A stretch of 64,000 nucleotides of DNA from Capnocytophaga bilenii (lineage in GTDB: Bacteria > Bacteroidota > Bacteroidia > Flavobacteriales > Flavobacteriaceae): the NCBI RefSeq assembly GCF_017565765.1, contig NZ_JAGDYP010000002.1, forward strand, positions 186,001-250,000, in the 5' to 3' direction. The translations under genes were made by a program, and so were the position numbers. Positions 25,610 to 34,764 of the stretch are shown here, piece by piece. Position 1 is the first letter of the stretch; each line of letters opens with the position of its first letter. The notes below the pieces were generated by a model. It ran no database searches, was not told the origin of the DNA, and worked only from the letters and a program-made list of their open reading frames with translations.

Positions 25610-26881
25610 CTATTGGTTACCAACGGTAGTCTGCATAATAGTACCATCGGCTTTTTGTTTGAATACTTTCCATTTCTTTTCGCTGCGGAGCTTTGTTACT
25701 TGAGCATCGCTGATTTCGTTTTGCTCATTAGCCGCTTCAGAGAATACAAGAATCAAACCTTCTGTATTTACTTTCAGTCCGTTGATTAGCTGAGTATATG
25801 CAGCTGAGCTGATACGATTTAAGCTACAAGCTACAAGTTTCATATTAGGATTAGAGCGGAAATCAAGTGCTGTGAGCCTATTATCACTTACTTGTACCTC
25901 TTCTAATTGAGTTAAGCGACTGAAATCTAAACTTGTAAGCTGATTAGACCCTGCATCAAAATCTTTTACTTTAGTATTCTTACTAATATCTAATGTGGTA
26001 AGTGAATTAACTCCTACATACAAAAGTACAAGCTCTGTATTTTTGGTAACATCAAGTGTTCTGATTTTGTTTCTTGTACAAGCAAACTGTTGTAAGGCTA
26101 CGTTCTTTGTAACATCAAGGCTCGTAAGCTGATTGCCTGCACACGCGAAAACTTCAAGAGCTACGTTTTTACTAACATCAAGACTTGTAAATTTATTACT
26201 ATTTAACGACAATGTTTTTAGTTTTACATTGTTGTTTAGGTTGATGTTTGTTAAAGGAGTTTTGCTAATTACTAATTTTTCTAAGGCAGTATTTTGCGAC
26301 ACATTTAGTGATGGCAATACCACGCTTTGCAAGAGCAATTCTCGCAAATCAGTCTGGCGACTAAGGTCTAAACCTGTAAGCGTAAGGGTTTTGGTACCTG
26401 CCAAGGCAAGAGCTTTTACCAGCGTATTCCCAGAGAGATCTACCCCTTTTATTTTTTCGTCCATTATAGCAAAACGAATTACCTTACCACATACGGCAAA
26501 ATCTCTTCCTTTTAGTTCGTACTCGGTATAAGAAGCTCCTTTTGTGTAATCTCTTTCAAATTTAGTTACAAGGTCATCAGTATCTTCATCATAAGTACCA
26601 TTGTTATTCCAGTCTATAAACACATCGGAGCGTTCCGTTTCACGAGCGTAAATTAACAATTTTACTTTTTCACCAGGCCCCTTTTCGGTATTTACCACAA
26701 TTTTATGGGTTGCAGCACCAATGATTTTCTTTACAGGTGGTACTTTGGGCTCTGCGGGGCGTGCCTCAGGGGTAGGTCTAAAAGCTTCATTATCTTTAGA
26801 GCACGACACGCTTAGCGTTCCTGCTACAAGGAGTGTTGCCAATGGCAATATCCCTTTTTGGAGAAGTTTCTTCAGATTCAT
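25610..26881 (-). CDS. Leucine-rich repeat surface lipoprotein
   Basis: A 423-residue lipoprotein. Signal MNLKKLLQKGILPLATLLVA, Cys27, then SKDNEAF: a Lys and acidic residue just after the Cys resembles the surface-export signal described for Capnocytophaga lipoproteins. An Asp loop FIDWNNNGTYDEDTDD (about 90-105) leads into some nine repeats of about 21 residues with the pattern L-x-S-L-D-V-(S/T)-K-N-x-A-L. The C-terminal part, ending KKWKVFKQKADG, matches the end of both modules in the neighbouring lipoprotein. LRR proteins of this kind in oral Bacteroidota mediate adhesion; that role is inferred here. Promoter element TACCTTTG is 50 bp upstream, terminator downstream. Confidence 0.85.
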   Translation of the reverse strand: MNLKKLLQKGILPLATLLVAGTLSVSCSKDNEAFRPTPEARPAEPKVPPVKKIIGAATHKIVVNTEKGPGEKVKLLIYARETERSDVFIDWNNNGTYDEDTDDLVTKFERDYTKGASYTEYELKGRDFAVCGKVIRFAIMDEKIKGVDLSGNTLVKALALAGTKTLTLTGLDLSRQTDLRELLLQSVVLPSLNVSQNTALEKLVISKTPLTNINLNNNVKLKTLSLNSNKFTSLDVSKNVALEVFACAGNQLTSLDVTKNVALQQFACTRNKIRTLDVTKNTELVLLYVGVNSLTTLDISKNTKVKDFDAGSNQLTSLDFSRLTQLEEVQVSDNRLTALDFRSNPNMKLVACSLNRISSAAYTQLINGLKVNTEGLILVFSEAANEQNEISDAQVTKLRSEKKWKVFKQKADGTIMQTTVGNQ

Positions 26882-26930
26882 CGTTCAATTTGTTTTTAGT
26901 TTTATACTTCAGTTAAGCTATTATTCGCCG

Positions 26931-26938
26931 CAAAGGTA
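26931..26938 (-). promoter_or_regulatory. -7 promoter element (TACCTTTG) of the LRR lipoprotein gene
   Basis: Minus-strand TACCTTTG, 50 bp upstream of the ATG. The 432-bp gap 26882-27313 is otherwise extremely AT-rich (long T and A runs at 26940-27240) and holds the terminator at 27232-27270; no coding sequence is seen. Confidence 0.6.
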
Positions 26939-27231
26939 AAAAACAATTTTATTAATAACAAACTTTTTTAATTATATTTTTCTGAATATTTTTTCATTAA
27001 CCTTTCTTTAACAATATAAAAATTCTTATTTTATTGAATATTTTTCATTAAATATATTCATTTTATTGATAATGTAATAGTGTTTCATTATAATTGTTGA
27101 TTTTTTTAAAATAATATTTTTTTTTGTGTTTTACTGATATTTGTGATATATGTAATTGCATTATTAACAAAAAAAGATGTTTTTTGTTGTTTTATATATA
27201 ATTTTTTTTGGGTGATAAGATTGCTCTGAAA

Positions 27232-27270
27232 ACAAAAAAACTTTAGCAAAGTTTCAATACTTTGCTAAAG
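27232..27270 (-). terminator. Intrinsic terminator of the ClC channel gene
   Basis: CTTTAGCAAAG (27241-27251), 8-nt loop, CTTTGCTAAAG (27260-27270): perfect 11-bp stem, with seven T following on the minus strand. Confidence 0.88.
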
Positions 27271-27313
27271 TGTGTGGTGCTTTTGCCTAACTTATACTAT
27301 TAAGGTGTAACAG

Positions 27314-29107
27314 TTACTGTGTGAAGTAAATCAGCTTGCGCCTGTAAATGCTCAATAGTTTTGATTTGCTAATAAACCCGTAGTACTCGCCATTTTTCAC
27401 CACAGGTAGATTCCAAGCTCCCGTTTGCTGAAACTTATCCATTACAGAGCTCATTTTGTCCTCACCCATCGTAATTACGGCTGGTGGCAACTGCATTAGC
27501 TGCGTGGCATCTATCTTGTCGTATTGGTCAGTATCAAACATTAGCTGACGTATATCGTCTAATAACAATATTCCCTTCAGTGTATTGTGTTCTCTATCGA
27601 GTACAGGGTATATATTTCTGTTGGAATAGCGCACTACATCATACACTATTTCCCTGAGTTTCATATCGGTATATACGGGTGTGAAGTTGTGTTCTACTAC
27701 CTGCTCAAAGTTCATTAACGTAAGTATTGATTGGTCTTTGTTCTGCGAGATGAGTTCGCCTTTGCGCCCTAATTCCATCGTATAAATAGAGTATTTATTG
27801 AAGGATTTGGCTACCAAGAACGACACTGCTGCTGTGAGCATTGCGGGCACTAATAGCGAATAACCGCCTGTTACTTCAGCAATCAAGAAGACTGCTGTAA
27901 GTGGTGCGTGTAGCACTCCTGTCATCAGGGCGGTCATTCCCACCATTGTAAAGTTGGGCAATTCAGCTTTATAGCCCAGTACGGGGAATTGGTTGATAAT
28001 CCGAGCCAAGCAGTTACCCATTACCCCTCCCATAAACAGCATAGGCGAAAAAATACCTCCCACTCCTCCTGCACCAAAGGTAAGCGAAGTGGCTACTACC
28101 TTAGCAAAAGTAAGCCCTGCAAGTAGTAATATGATAATCCAAGCGTTCGTTAAATCCCAATTAAAAATATTAGAGCTTAAGGACAATTCAGGATGTCCTT
28201 CTTTTAGATGGTTGATAGTTTCGTGTCCTTCACCATATAGCGGTGGCATTATAAAGATGAGCAACCCCAATAGTGCGCCTCCAATTATAATCCGTAGGTA
28301 AGGTGAAGCCAACTTTTTGAAATAGGCGTTGAGCTTTTCATATACATAAGTAAAGTAAGCCGACATCAGTCCGCCCACAACTCCTAATAATATATAAAAC
28401 GGAATACCTTGTAGTGAAAAACCCTGTGTGATTTGTATCGGGATAAGGGCTTCATTACCAAAGAAAAAGTAAGAAGTAAACACCCCGCTAAGCGAAGCAA
28501 TAAATAGCGGTATGAGTGAAGAGAGCGTAAGATCGAGACCGAAGACTTCTATGGCAAACAATATTGCTGCAATAGGCACTTTGAAAATAGAAGCCAATGC
28601 CGCTGCGCAAGCACACGCCAACAACAGCATACGGTTGGTTTGGTTGATATGAAAAAAAGTACAGATATTGGAACTTATCCCAGCACCTGTAACCACCATA
28701 GGTCCCTCTAAACCTACCGACCCCCCAAAACCAATAGTAATAGGTGCTACTAACAAACTACCATATGCCTGAAAGCGCTTCATCACTCCTTTTTGGTGCG
28801 CTACAGCATATAGTATCGAAGGAATCCCGTGGTTCACATCATTGCGTACTACGTATTTCTTCACCAAATACACCACCCCAAAACCTATAGTAGGCAGTAT
28901 AAAGTAAAAGCCATAAGTAATGGTTTGTGCCAATTGCCCGTCTAGCAGCCATTGCACCAAGTGTGTAAAGCTACGCATAGCCAATGCTGCCAAGCCTGTA
29001 ACAATGCCTATTACCCCGCTCAGTATCAGTATAAAATGCCGCTCACTGATGTGCTTTACACGCCATATCAGCAAGTCTCTTACAAAGTTTTTCTGTTCTA
29101 CCCCCAT
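27314..29107 (-). CDS. ClC-family chloride channel/antiporter with CBS domains
   Basis: Inner membrane protein of 597 residues. The ClC part (about 20-440) has many membrane helices and the selectivity motifs GSVGLEGP (129-136, with the gating Glu134) and GAGGVGGIFSPML (the GxFxP motif). At the first motif NHGIP replaces GSGIP, so Ser is His here, a variant I know from other CBS-bearing bacterial ClCs. Residues from about 455 form two CBS domains (TPVYTDMKLREIVYDVV, PVLDREHNTLKGILLLDDI; LPVVKNGEYYGFISKSKLL) that may sense nucleotides. The Glu suggests a Cl-/H+ exchanger. It stands alone between two terminators of similar sequence. Confidence 0.93.
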   Translation of the reverse strand: MGVEQKNFVRDLLIWRVKHISERHFILILSGVIGIVTGLAALAMRSFTHLVQWLLDGQLAQTITYGFYFILPTIGFGVVYLVKKYVVRNDVNHGIPSILYAVAHQKGVMKRFQAYGSLLVAPITIGFGGSVGLEGPMVVTGAGISSNICTFFHINQTNRMLLLACACAAALASIFKVPIAAILFAIEVFGLDLTLSSLIPLFIASLSGVFTSYFFFGNEALIPIQITQGFSLQGIPFYILLGVVGGLMSAYFTYVYEKLNAYFKKLASPYLRIIIGGALLGLLIFIMPPLYGEGHETINHLKEGHPELSLSSNIFNWDLTNAWIIILLLAGLTFAKVVATSLTFGAGGVGGIFSPMLFMGGVMGNCLARIINQFPVLGYKAELPNFTMVGMTALMTGVLHAPLTAVFLIAEVTGGYSLLVPAMLTAAVSFLVAKSFNKYSIYTMELGRKGELISQNKDQSILTLMNFEQVVEHNFTPVYTDMKLREIVYDVVRYSNRNIYPVLDREHNTLKGILLLDDIRQLMFDTDQYDKIDATQLMQLPPAVITMGEDKMSSVMDKFQQTGAWNLPVVKNGEYYGFISKSKLLSIYRRKLIYFTQ

Positions 29108-29125
29108 AATTCAAAAAAATAACAT

Positions 29126-29184
29126 ATAAAAACTTTGCCAAAGGTCGTGAGACGACAGTCTGTAGAGCTTTGGCAAAGTTTTTT
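29126..29184 (-). terminator. Intrinsic terminator of the M24 aminopeptidase gene
   Basis: AACTTTGCCAAAG (29131-29143) and CTTTGGCAAAGTT (29168-29180) form a perfect 13-bp stem around a 24-nt loop; A/T runs flank both sides, so it may work in either direction. Confidence 0.8.
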
Positions 29185-29224
29185 AATAGCCAATGTGGCT
29201 TGTGCCTAACGACTACCCATTAGC

Positions 29225-30994
29225 TTACAACGGCTTTACTAATTCTAAAAACCACGCTTTTACTTCACCTTCCAATAGTGGTGCCAATTTTTCTTCGCAA
29301 GTTTTGTGGTAATTGTTGAGCCATTCTCTTTCCACATCTGTAAGCAATGATACATTGATAGCCGAACGCATAAACGGACAAAGAGTAAGCGTTTCGAAAT
29401 CGTAGAAAGTACCAAATTCATTTTGGGCAACTTCGCGTACTGCTATTAAGTTCTCGTGCCTAATACCATATTGGTTTTCAAGGTAAAAACCAGGCTCATC
29501 AGAGCATACCATACCTGCCAAAAGCACTTGTGGGTTCATATCTTTACGAATGTTTTGAGGTCCCTCGTGCACATTCATAAAACTACCTACCCCGTGCCCT
29601 GTGCCGTGTCCGTAATCTTTATGACACTTCCAAAGAGCCATACGAGCATAAGCATCTAATTGTACCCCACGTGTGCCTTTAGGGAATTGTACCATTGCCA
29701 GCTGTATCATACCTTTTAGTACTAAGGTAGCATCGTCAATAAATTGCTGAGAAACTTTTCCTAAAGGTATTGTACGTGTAATATCGGTAGTACCTTCAAG
29801 ATATTGTCCTCCTGAATCTACCAGAATACTACCTTCAGCTTTCAATTCACTACTGCCTTGTTCGGGTGCTGAATAATGCACTATGGCGCCATTGCCCTGA
29901 TAACCAATAATACTACCAAAACTTTCACCTACAAAGTTAGCCCCTTCGGCACGGAAATCGCGTAATTTGAGCCCCACACTATATTCGGTCATAGGTTCTT
30001 TGCCTACATTGTGCGTTAGCCAATACAAGAATTTTACCATAGCCACCCCATCGCGTACCATTACTGTGCGGAAACCTTCCAGTTCGGTAGCATTTTTTAC
30101 GGCTTTCATCAGGTTGCCTGGTGTGGGCAGTTGTACTAATGTATTGTGAGTCCCTATTGTATCAAAAATAGCTTGATTGCTATTGGGTGACAACAATATA
30201 GTTTGTCCTTTTACCCCAGCTAAGTAAGTAAAGAAACTATCGTAAGGAGCTACTTTCACGTTTGCCGCTTTTAGGTGAGCTTCCACTTCGGGAGTAACCT
30301 TTTGAGTATCTACGAACAAGGTAGCATCTTTGTCAGTTAAAGCAATATAGCCTAAAAATACAGGGTTGAATTTCACATCGCTACCGCGCAAGTTCAGTGT
30401 CCAAGCCACATCGTCAAGGGCTGTGATGAGGTGCAAGCCCGCTTTGTGTTGAGCCATAGCTTTACGTATAGCTGCTAATTTATCGGCAACGGTTTGTCCA
30501 GCCCATTTATCGGGGTGAACGAAGATAGTGTGCAACGGGTCTTTTTCGCGGTTTGTCCAAACAACATCAATCAATGGCTGATGTTGTAGTTGTATTTTTT
30601 TTGTTTTGAGTGTATTTTGTAGTTTTTCAAAAGCGAGGTGTGAAGTAGCCAAAGCATTAAGAGCTACAACGCTACCTTCGGGGAGCTCCTGTAGTAGCCA
30701 GTCGGCATAGTCGGGGGTACCTTCTACACCCTCTTTGAAAAGTGTAATGCCAGAGTCTTTAAGTTCAATAGCTGCTTGTACAAAATAGCGGGAGTCTGTC
30801 CATACTCCTGCTTTATTTAGCGTAACTACTACAAAACCAGCTGAACCTGTAAATCCTGATAGCCAAGCACGTTCCAGCCATTCTTTAGGCAGGTACTCAC
30901 TCAAGTGAGGGTCGGCACTGAATACGATAAAAGCGTCAATTTGGTGCGCTTTCATTTCCTTACGCAAAAGCGATAGTTTTTCTACTGTTTTCAT
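29225..30994 (-). CDS. Xaa-Pro aminopeptidase (M24B family)
   Basis: Metallopeptidase of 589 residues in the long, eukaryote-like aminopeptidase P form (two N-terminal creatinase-like domains, then the catalytic pita-bread domain). It removes an N-terminal residue preceding Pro. Dinuclear metal ligands are in LVDSGGQYLEGTTDITRT (two Asp), GHGTGHGVGSFMNVHEGP (His), CSDEPGFYLE (Glu) and RHENL (Glu). No signal peptide, so cytosolic. Terminator downstream; a small antitoxin-like gene is 85 bp upstream. Confidence 0.93.
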   Translation of the reverse strand: MKTVEKLSLLRKEMKAHQIDAFIVFSADPHLSEYLPKEWLERAWLSGFTGSAGFVVVTLNKAGVWTDSRYFVQAAIELKDSGITLFKEGVEGTPDYADWLLQELPEGSVVALNALATSHLAFEKLQNTLKTKKIQLQHQPLIDVVWTNREKDPLHTIFVHPDKWAGQTVADKLAAIRKAMAQHKAGLHLITALDDVAWTLNLRGSDVKFNPVFLGYIALTDKDATLFVDTQKVTPEVEAHLKAANVKVAPYDSFFTYLAGVKGQTILLSPNSNQAIFDTIGTHNTLVQLPTPGNLMKAVKNATELEGFRTVMVRDGVAMVKFLYWLTHNVGKEPMTEYSVGLKLRDFRAEGANFVGESFGSIIGYQGNGAIVHYSAPEQGSSELKAEGSILVDSGGQYLEGTTDITRTIPLGKVSQQFIDDATLVLKGMIQLAMVQFPKGTRGVQLDAYARMALWKCHKDYGHGTGHGVGSFMNVHEGPQNIRKDMNPQVLLAGMVCSDEPGFYLENQYGIRHENLIAVREVAQNEFGTFYDFETLTLCPFMRSAINVSLLTDVEREWLNNYHKTCEEKLAPLLEGEVKAWFLELVKPL

Positions 30995-31079
30995 TATTAA
31001 TTGTTATATTAGTTTGTTTTTCTGTCTTATTTATCTTCATAATGCCCATAACAACTAAGCAACACTACTTTGATTTTCA

Positions 31080-31292
31080 TTATTTTAAAAGTCTTTGTCG
31101 CATTTCTTCTCTGTTTATTTTCACTTCTTTACTTGCCATAGACTGGGTTACCATAGCACGAAAATCACTTTCTGTCATAGTAGTTTCATCTTTTTCTAAT
31201 ATTGTAGTCTTTATCTTCAACATTTTAAATAAATGTTGTATAGTAGGTAAATCTACATCATTTATAGTTGCTTGTATAGTTGTTGCACTCAT
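31080..31292 (-). CDS. Antitoxin-like small protein
   Basis: A 70-residue acidic protein. The first half, DLPTIQHLFKMLKIKTTILE, is a predicted strand-helix dimer unit; the second, FRAMVTQSMASKEVKINREE followed by MRQRLLK, is a charged helix as in the toxin-binding tails of small Bacteroidota antitoxins. No toxin gene is adjacent on either side, so it may be an orphan or a diverged regulator. Family membership is from pattern only. It is the weakest-supported intact gene in this part. Confidence 0.5.
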   Translation of the reverse strand: MSATTIQATINDVDLPTIQHLFKMLKIKTTILEKDETTMTESDFRAMVTQSMASKEVKINREEMRQRLLK

Positions 31293-31327
31293 AATTCTAT
31301 ATTGTTTTTATCTAATTTATCATATAA

Positions 31328-32005
31328 CTATTTTTTGTTGTTTGTATTTCTCTTTCCTATTTTAAGTCCTGCGCTTGCTGAAATGGCTACGTGTATACTT
31401 CGTGCCTCTCTAAAATCTAAATATTTCATACTTCTTTTTGAAGCCATAGGGGTAAGGTTTACAGAGAGCCTACCGTCAATCATAAATACTACACGGGGCA
31501 AATCCCACAAGATACCTCCTCCTACATTGAGGTCTAATACAGCCCTGTTAAAATGTTCTGTGACATCAAAATTTTTATCTTCTTCTTTATCATACAATAT
31601 AGCTTCTCCCAAAAACTTAGGGGCTATACCCAGCTGCCCAAAGCCTCTAAATTTATTGGTGCCTTCACATTGCAACAGCAAAGGCATATTCAGATATTTA
31701 AACAGATACAGATGGCGTTCGCTGGGAAACCAATTAGCCCCACGCGGACTAAAACTTACGCTTTCGGTGCGGAATAAGGTTTCGCCGTGAAATGTGAAAT
31801 GCCGTGAAAAAGGCACTCTTACAAAAGCACCTCCTTGTAAAACGCCTAAGTAGGCAAAGGTTTCTATATCATAAGGTACTGTAGCTTTGGGTACTGTAAT
31901 TATACTTGTGCTGCTAAGAGGGTTACTCAGTTTTACCCCTATTGTTACCTGAGCCCAGCTGTGTAGCCCAGCCCATAAGCATAGTATTGTAAAGAATCCT
32001 TTCAT
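31328..32005 (-). CDS. Outer membrane beta-barrel protein
   Basis: A 225-residue exported protein; signal MKGFFTILCLWAGLHSWAQ. The mature part is amphipathic strand after strand, including GAFVRVPFSRHFTFHGETLF and VFMIDGRLSVNLTPM, fitting the PorT/OMP_b-brl_2 type of small barrels. The Met at 32005 is used because a TATCTTTG promoter element at 32041-32034 lies inside the longer frame to 32044. Function unknown. Confidence 0.75.
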   Translation of the reverse strand: MKGFFTILCLWAGLHSWAQVTIGVKLSNPLSSTSIITVPKATVPYDIETFAYLGVLQGGAFVRVPFSRHFTFHGETLFRTESVSFSPRGANWFPSERHLYLFKYLNMPLLLQCEGTNKFRGFGQLGIAPKFLGEAILYDKEEDKNFDVTEHFNRAVLDLNVGGGILWDLPRVVFMIDGRLSVNLTPMASKRSMKYLDFREARSIHVAISASAGLKIGKRNTNNKK

Positions 32006-32033
32006 AATTATACGTTTTATGAAAATTACTCTG

Positions 32034-32041
32034 CAAAGATA
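32034..32041 (-). promoter_or_regulatory. -7 promoter element (TATCTTTG) of the barrel gene
   Basis: Minus-strand TATCTTTG 29 bp before the ATG at 32005; it decides the start of that gene. Confidence 0.6.
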
Positions 32042-32086
32042 CAAAATAATTTTGAATTATGGATTGTGAAATTTGATTTTTTCGCT

Positions 32087-32162
32087 CACATACTCGGCTG
32101 CGCCAGCTCGCCGACTTTCCTTCGCTTATCCTTCGCTCAACCTTCGCTCAACCTTCGCTCAA
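32087..32162 (+). repeat. Dispersed intergenic repeat copy 4 with CCTTCGCTCAA tandem units
   Basis: It begins CACATACTCGGCTGCGCCAG, continues with CTCGCCGACTTTCCTTCGC, and then holds three exact 11-bp CCTTCGCTCAA units at 32130-32162. It lies between two divergent promoters. Confidence 0.65.
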
Positions 32163-32193
32163 GGTATGAGGTGGTAGTTAATCATTATTTTTG

Positions 32194-32201
32194 TATCTTT
32201 G
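32194..32201 (+). promoter_or_regulatory. -7 promoter element (TATCTTTG) of gldB
   Basis: TATCTTTG, 20 bp before the ATG at 32221; it excludes the upstream start at 32191. Confidence 0.6.
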
Positions 32202-32220
32202 CGCCAAAATTAATAATAAG

Positions 32221-33204
32221 ATGATAAAAAGAATCATATTACCCTTATGGTGCTTGTTGGTAGCCTGCACCAGTAAGCAAGAAAAGGAAATTGCGCAAAT
32301 ACCTATGCACTTCAGTGTCATACGGTTAGACTCTCTTTTTGTAAAAACACCCGATGACCAATTCGCTAAACTGTGTGAGCAGTATCCTTATTTTTTTACC
32401 TCGACCATATCTACTGAGGAATGGTTGCAAATACGTAACGGACTTATTTTTCCTGAACAGCCGTCTTTTAAACTTTATTATTCTGATATTTATTCTGAAA
32501 TTCAAAAAAATTTAGGTGACTTTTCTGCTCAAAAGAAAGAACTTAAAAATCTCTTTCAGCATCTGAAATACTACTTTCCTAAGTTTGAACCGCCACGTGT
32601 GGTAACTTTCATTAGCAGGGTAGATTACGAATCGAGGGTTATTTATGCCGATAGTCTCTTGCTTATTGGTAGCGATAACTATTTAGGTGAAAAACACCCT
32701 TATTACACTGATATGCAGCAATACATCAGTACGGAACTTGACAAAAAATACCTTGCTGTAGATGTTGCCGATGCTTTTGCTAACAAACTTGTGCCTCGTG
32801 GTGCTCACCTCACTTTCTTGGACAATATGATTTACGAAGGCAAAAAACTCTATTTAGCCCATAAACTACTTCCCAAAAAAGACCTTGCTGCTCTCTTGCG
32901 TTACAGCGATGAAAAATACCAATGGGCTGAAGATAACGAGCCCGAAATATGGCGTTATTTTATAGAAAAACAACTGCTTTACCAAACGGATAAAAAGTTG
33001 CTTTTGCGATTTATTTACCCTGCTCCTTTTTCTAAATTCTACTTAGAGCTGGACAGCCAATCGCCTGGGCAAATAGGCAAATTTATAGGTTTGCGGATAG
33101 TGCAAGCTTATGCCGAACGCAACCCCGATACGCCTCTTGTGAAGCTGCTCACTCTTAGCAGCGAAGAACTTTTTAATAAATCTCTCTATAAACCTAAAAA
33201 ATAA
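32221..33204 (+). CDS. gldB: Gliding motility lipoprotein GldB
   Basis: A 327-residue lipoprotein, signal MIKRIILPLWCLLVAC with Cys16. The family pattern is clear: DNYLGEKHPYYTDMQQYIS, FLDNMIYEGKKLYLAHKLLP, W-x-x-x-N-E-P-E-I-W-R-Y-F-I-E, and RFIYPAPFSKFYLELD followed by SPGQIGKFIGLRIV. GldB is needed for flavobacterial gliding and works with the GldKLMN/type IX secretion apparatus at the envelope. The usual neighbour gldC is not here; nnr follows after 6 bp. The start at 32221 is fixed by the promoter. Confidence 0.9.
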   Translation: MIKRIILPLWCLLVACTSKQEKEIAQIPMHFSVIRLDSLFVKTPDDQFAKLCEQYPYFFTSTISTEEWLQIRNGLIFPEQPSFKLYYSDIYSEIQKNLGDFSAQKKELKNLFQHLKYYFPKFEPPRVVTFISRVDYESRVIYADSLLLIGSDNYLGEKHPYYTDMQQYISTELDKKYLAVDVADAFANKLVPRGAHLTFLDNMIYEGKKLYLAHKLLPKKDLAALLRYSDEKYQWAEDNEPEIWRYFIEKQLLYQTDKKLLLRFIYPAPFSKFYLELDSQSPGQIGKFIGLRIVQAYAERNPDTPLVKLLTLSSEELFNKSLYKPKK

Positions 33205-33210
33205 CACGTT

Positions 33211-34671
33211 ATGAAAATACTTACCCCCCTACAGCTTAAGCAAGCCGATACGCTTACCTCGCAAAAACAGCATATCACTTCGTGGCAACTAATGGAACGT
33301 GCGGCTTATAAACTGCTTTCTTGGGTTACCCAATACGTTAGTAAATCCGACCCTATCACTATACTTGCAGGTGCTGGTAATAACGGTGGCGATGGACTTG
33401 CCCTTGCGCGCTTGCTACGCGAAAACAACTACCAAGTGCAGGTGTACCTCCTTGCCTTTGCGCCTCTTTCGGCTGATTGTAAAATCAATAAAAAAAGACT
33501 GGAAGAAACACAGGTATCCCTCACTATCCTTAACCAAGCTCCTACACACCCCATCACTCTTTCGCCTGTAGTTATAGATGCTATCTTCGGCACAGGGCTC
33601 AACCGTCCTGCCCCCCAATGGGTACAAACTATTATACAACAAGTTAATAACTCGGGGCGCTTTATTATCAGTGTAGATATGCCATCGGGTCTCCCCACCG
33701 ATGCGCCACCTTTCCCGAATGCTGCTTTTGTGAAGCCTACCGTAGTGCTTACTTTTCAAACGCCTAAACTGCCTTTTTTCTTACCACAGACAGGACAATA
33801 CATTCACGATTTTGTTATTTTAGACATTGGCTTGGACGCCCAATACCTCACTGAAACAAATACGACTTATACTTACCTCACTAAGGATAGCTTACCCCAG
33901 AGAAGATGTCGCCCTAAATTTTCACACAAGGGTACTTACGGGCACGCCCTTTTAATAGGTGGTAGCTATGGCAAAATGGGAGCTGTAATACTCAGCGGTA
34001 CTGCTGTATTGCGTTCGGGGGCGGGTTTGCTAACGGTAGCAGTACCACAATGTGGTTATGAAATTCTGCAAACAGCCCTCCCAGAAGCTATGGTACTCAC
34101 CAGCCGTCATCCTCATCATTTTACGGGGGTTACGATTCCCTTTACGCCATCGGTTATAGCGGTGGGTGTAGGCTGGGGTACTCACTTGCACACTGCCCAC
34201 GCTCTTTTTAAGCTATTTGAGGCTTACCCTCAAGTGCCTTTTGTTATTGATGCCGATGCTCTTAATATACTTGCCGCTGACCCCCAGCTGTTATCACAAT
34301 TGCCACAGGAGGCGATACTCACCCCTCACCCCAAAGAGCTACAACGCCTGATAGGAGATTGGACAGATGATTATCAGAAACTTGCTAAAGCTAAAGCCTT
34401 TGCGGCTAAATATGGGGTAGTGCTCGTCATCAAGGGGGCTCATACTATCATTACGGATGGTTCACACTACTGGATTAACAGCACGGGCAATTCGGGAATG
34501 GCAACCGCAGGTAGTGGTGATGTGCTTACAGGTATTATTACGGGCTTACGAGCTCAGGGTTACAGTGCCTTGGACGCTGCTTTGCTGGGAGTATATCAGC
34601 ACGGGGCTAAAGCTGAAGAGGCAGCACTCAAAAAGGGCTACAATGCACTTATGGCAAGGGATTTGTATTGA
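33211..34671 (+). CDS. nnr: Bifunctional NAD(P)H-hydrate epimerase / ADP-dependent dehydratase
   Basis: Metabolite-repair enzyme of 486 residues that epimerises and dehydrates damaged NAD(P)HX. The N-terminal YjeF_N domain (about 1-215) has GAGNNGGDGLALA at 54-66 and VIDAIFGTGLNRP. The C-terminal ribokinase-like domain (about 230-480) has HKGTYGHALLIGGS, VIDADALNIL, LTPHPKEL and the ATP/ADP motif ATAGSGDVLTGI. Both activities look complete. It follows gldB by 6 bp and is probably co-transcribed with it. Confidence 0.94.
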   Translation: MKILTPLQLKQADTLTSQKQHITSWQLMERAAYKLLSWVTQYVSKSDPITILAGAGNNGGDGLALARLLRENNYQVQVYLLAFAPLSADCKINKKRLEETQVSLTILNQAPTHPITLSPVVIDAIFGTGLNRPAPQWVQTIIQQVNNSGRFIISVDMPSGLPTDAPPFPNAAFVKPTVVLTFQTPKLPFFLPQTGQYIHDFVILDIGLDAQYLTETNTTYTYLTKDSLPQRRCRPKFSHKGTYGHALLIGGSYGKMGAVILSGTAVLRSGAGLLTVAVPQCGYEILQTALPEAMVLTSRHPHHFTGVTIPFTPSVIAVGVGWGTHLHTAHALFKLFEAYPQVPFVIDADALNILAADPQLLSQLPQEAILTPHPKELQRLIGDWTDDYQKLAKAKAFAAKYGVVLVIKGAHTIITDGSHYWINSTGNSGMATAGSGDVLTGIITGLRAQGYSALDAALLGVYQHGAKAEEAALKKGYNALMARDLY

Positions 34672-34764
34672 TGGTGATACCAAAGTGTGTGGCAGAGGAG
34701 GGGATGCAATTATACATCAAATAAATTACGATTTAAAAAGTTAGAAAATTAAAAATCAAAATAA

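Noticed and set aside
27314-29107. Fluoride channel (CLC-F) instead of chloride type
   Set aside because: The GLEGP and GIFSP motifs with CBS domains fit the chloride/proton branch; CLC-F proteins lack CBS domains.
33415-33759. Open frames on the minus strand inside nnr
   Set aside because: They are shadows of a strongly supported gene; translation is low in complexity and matches nothing.
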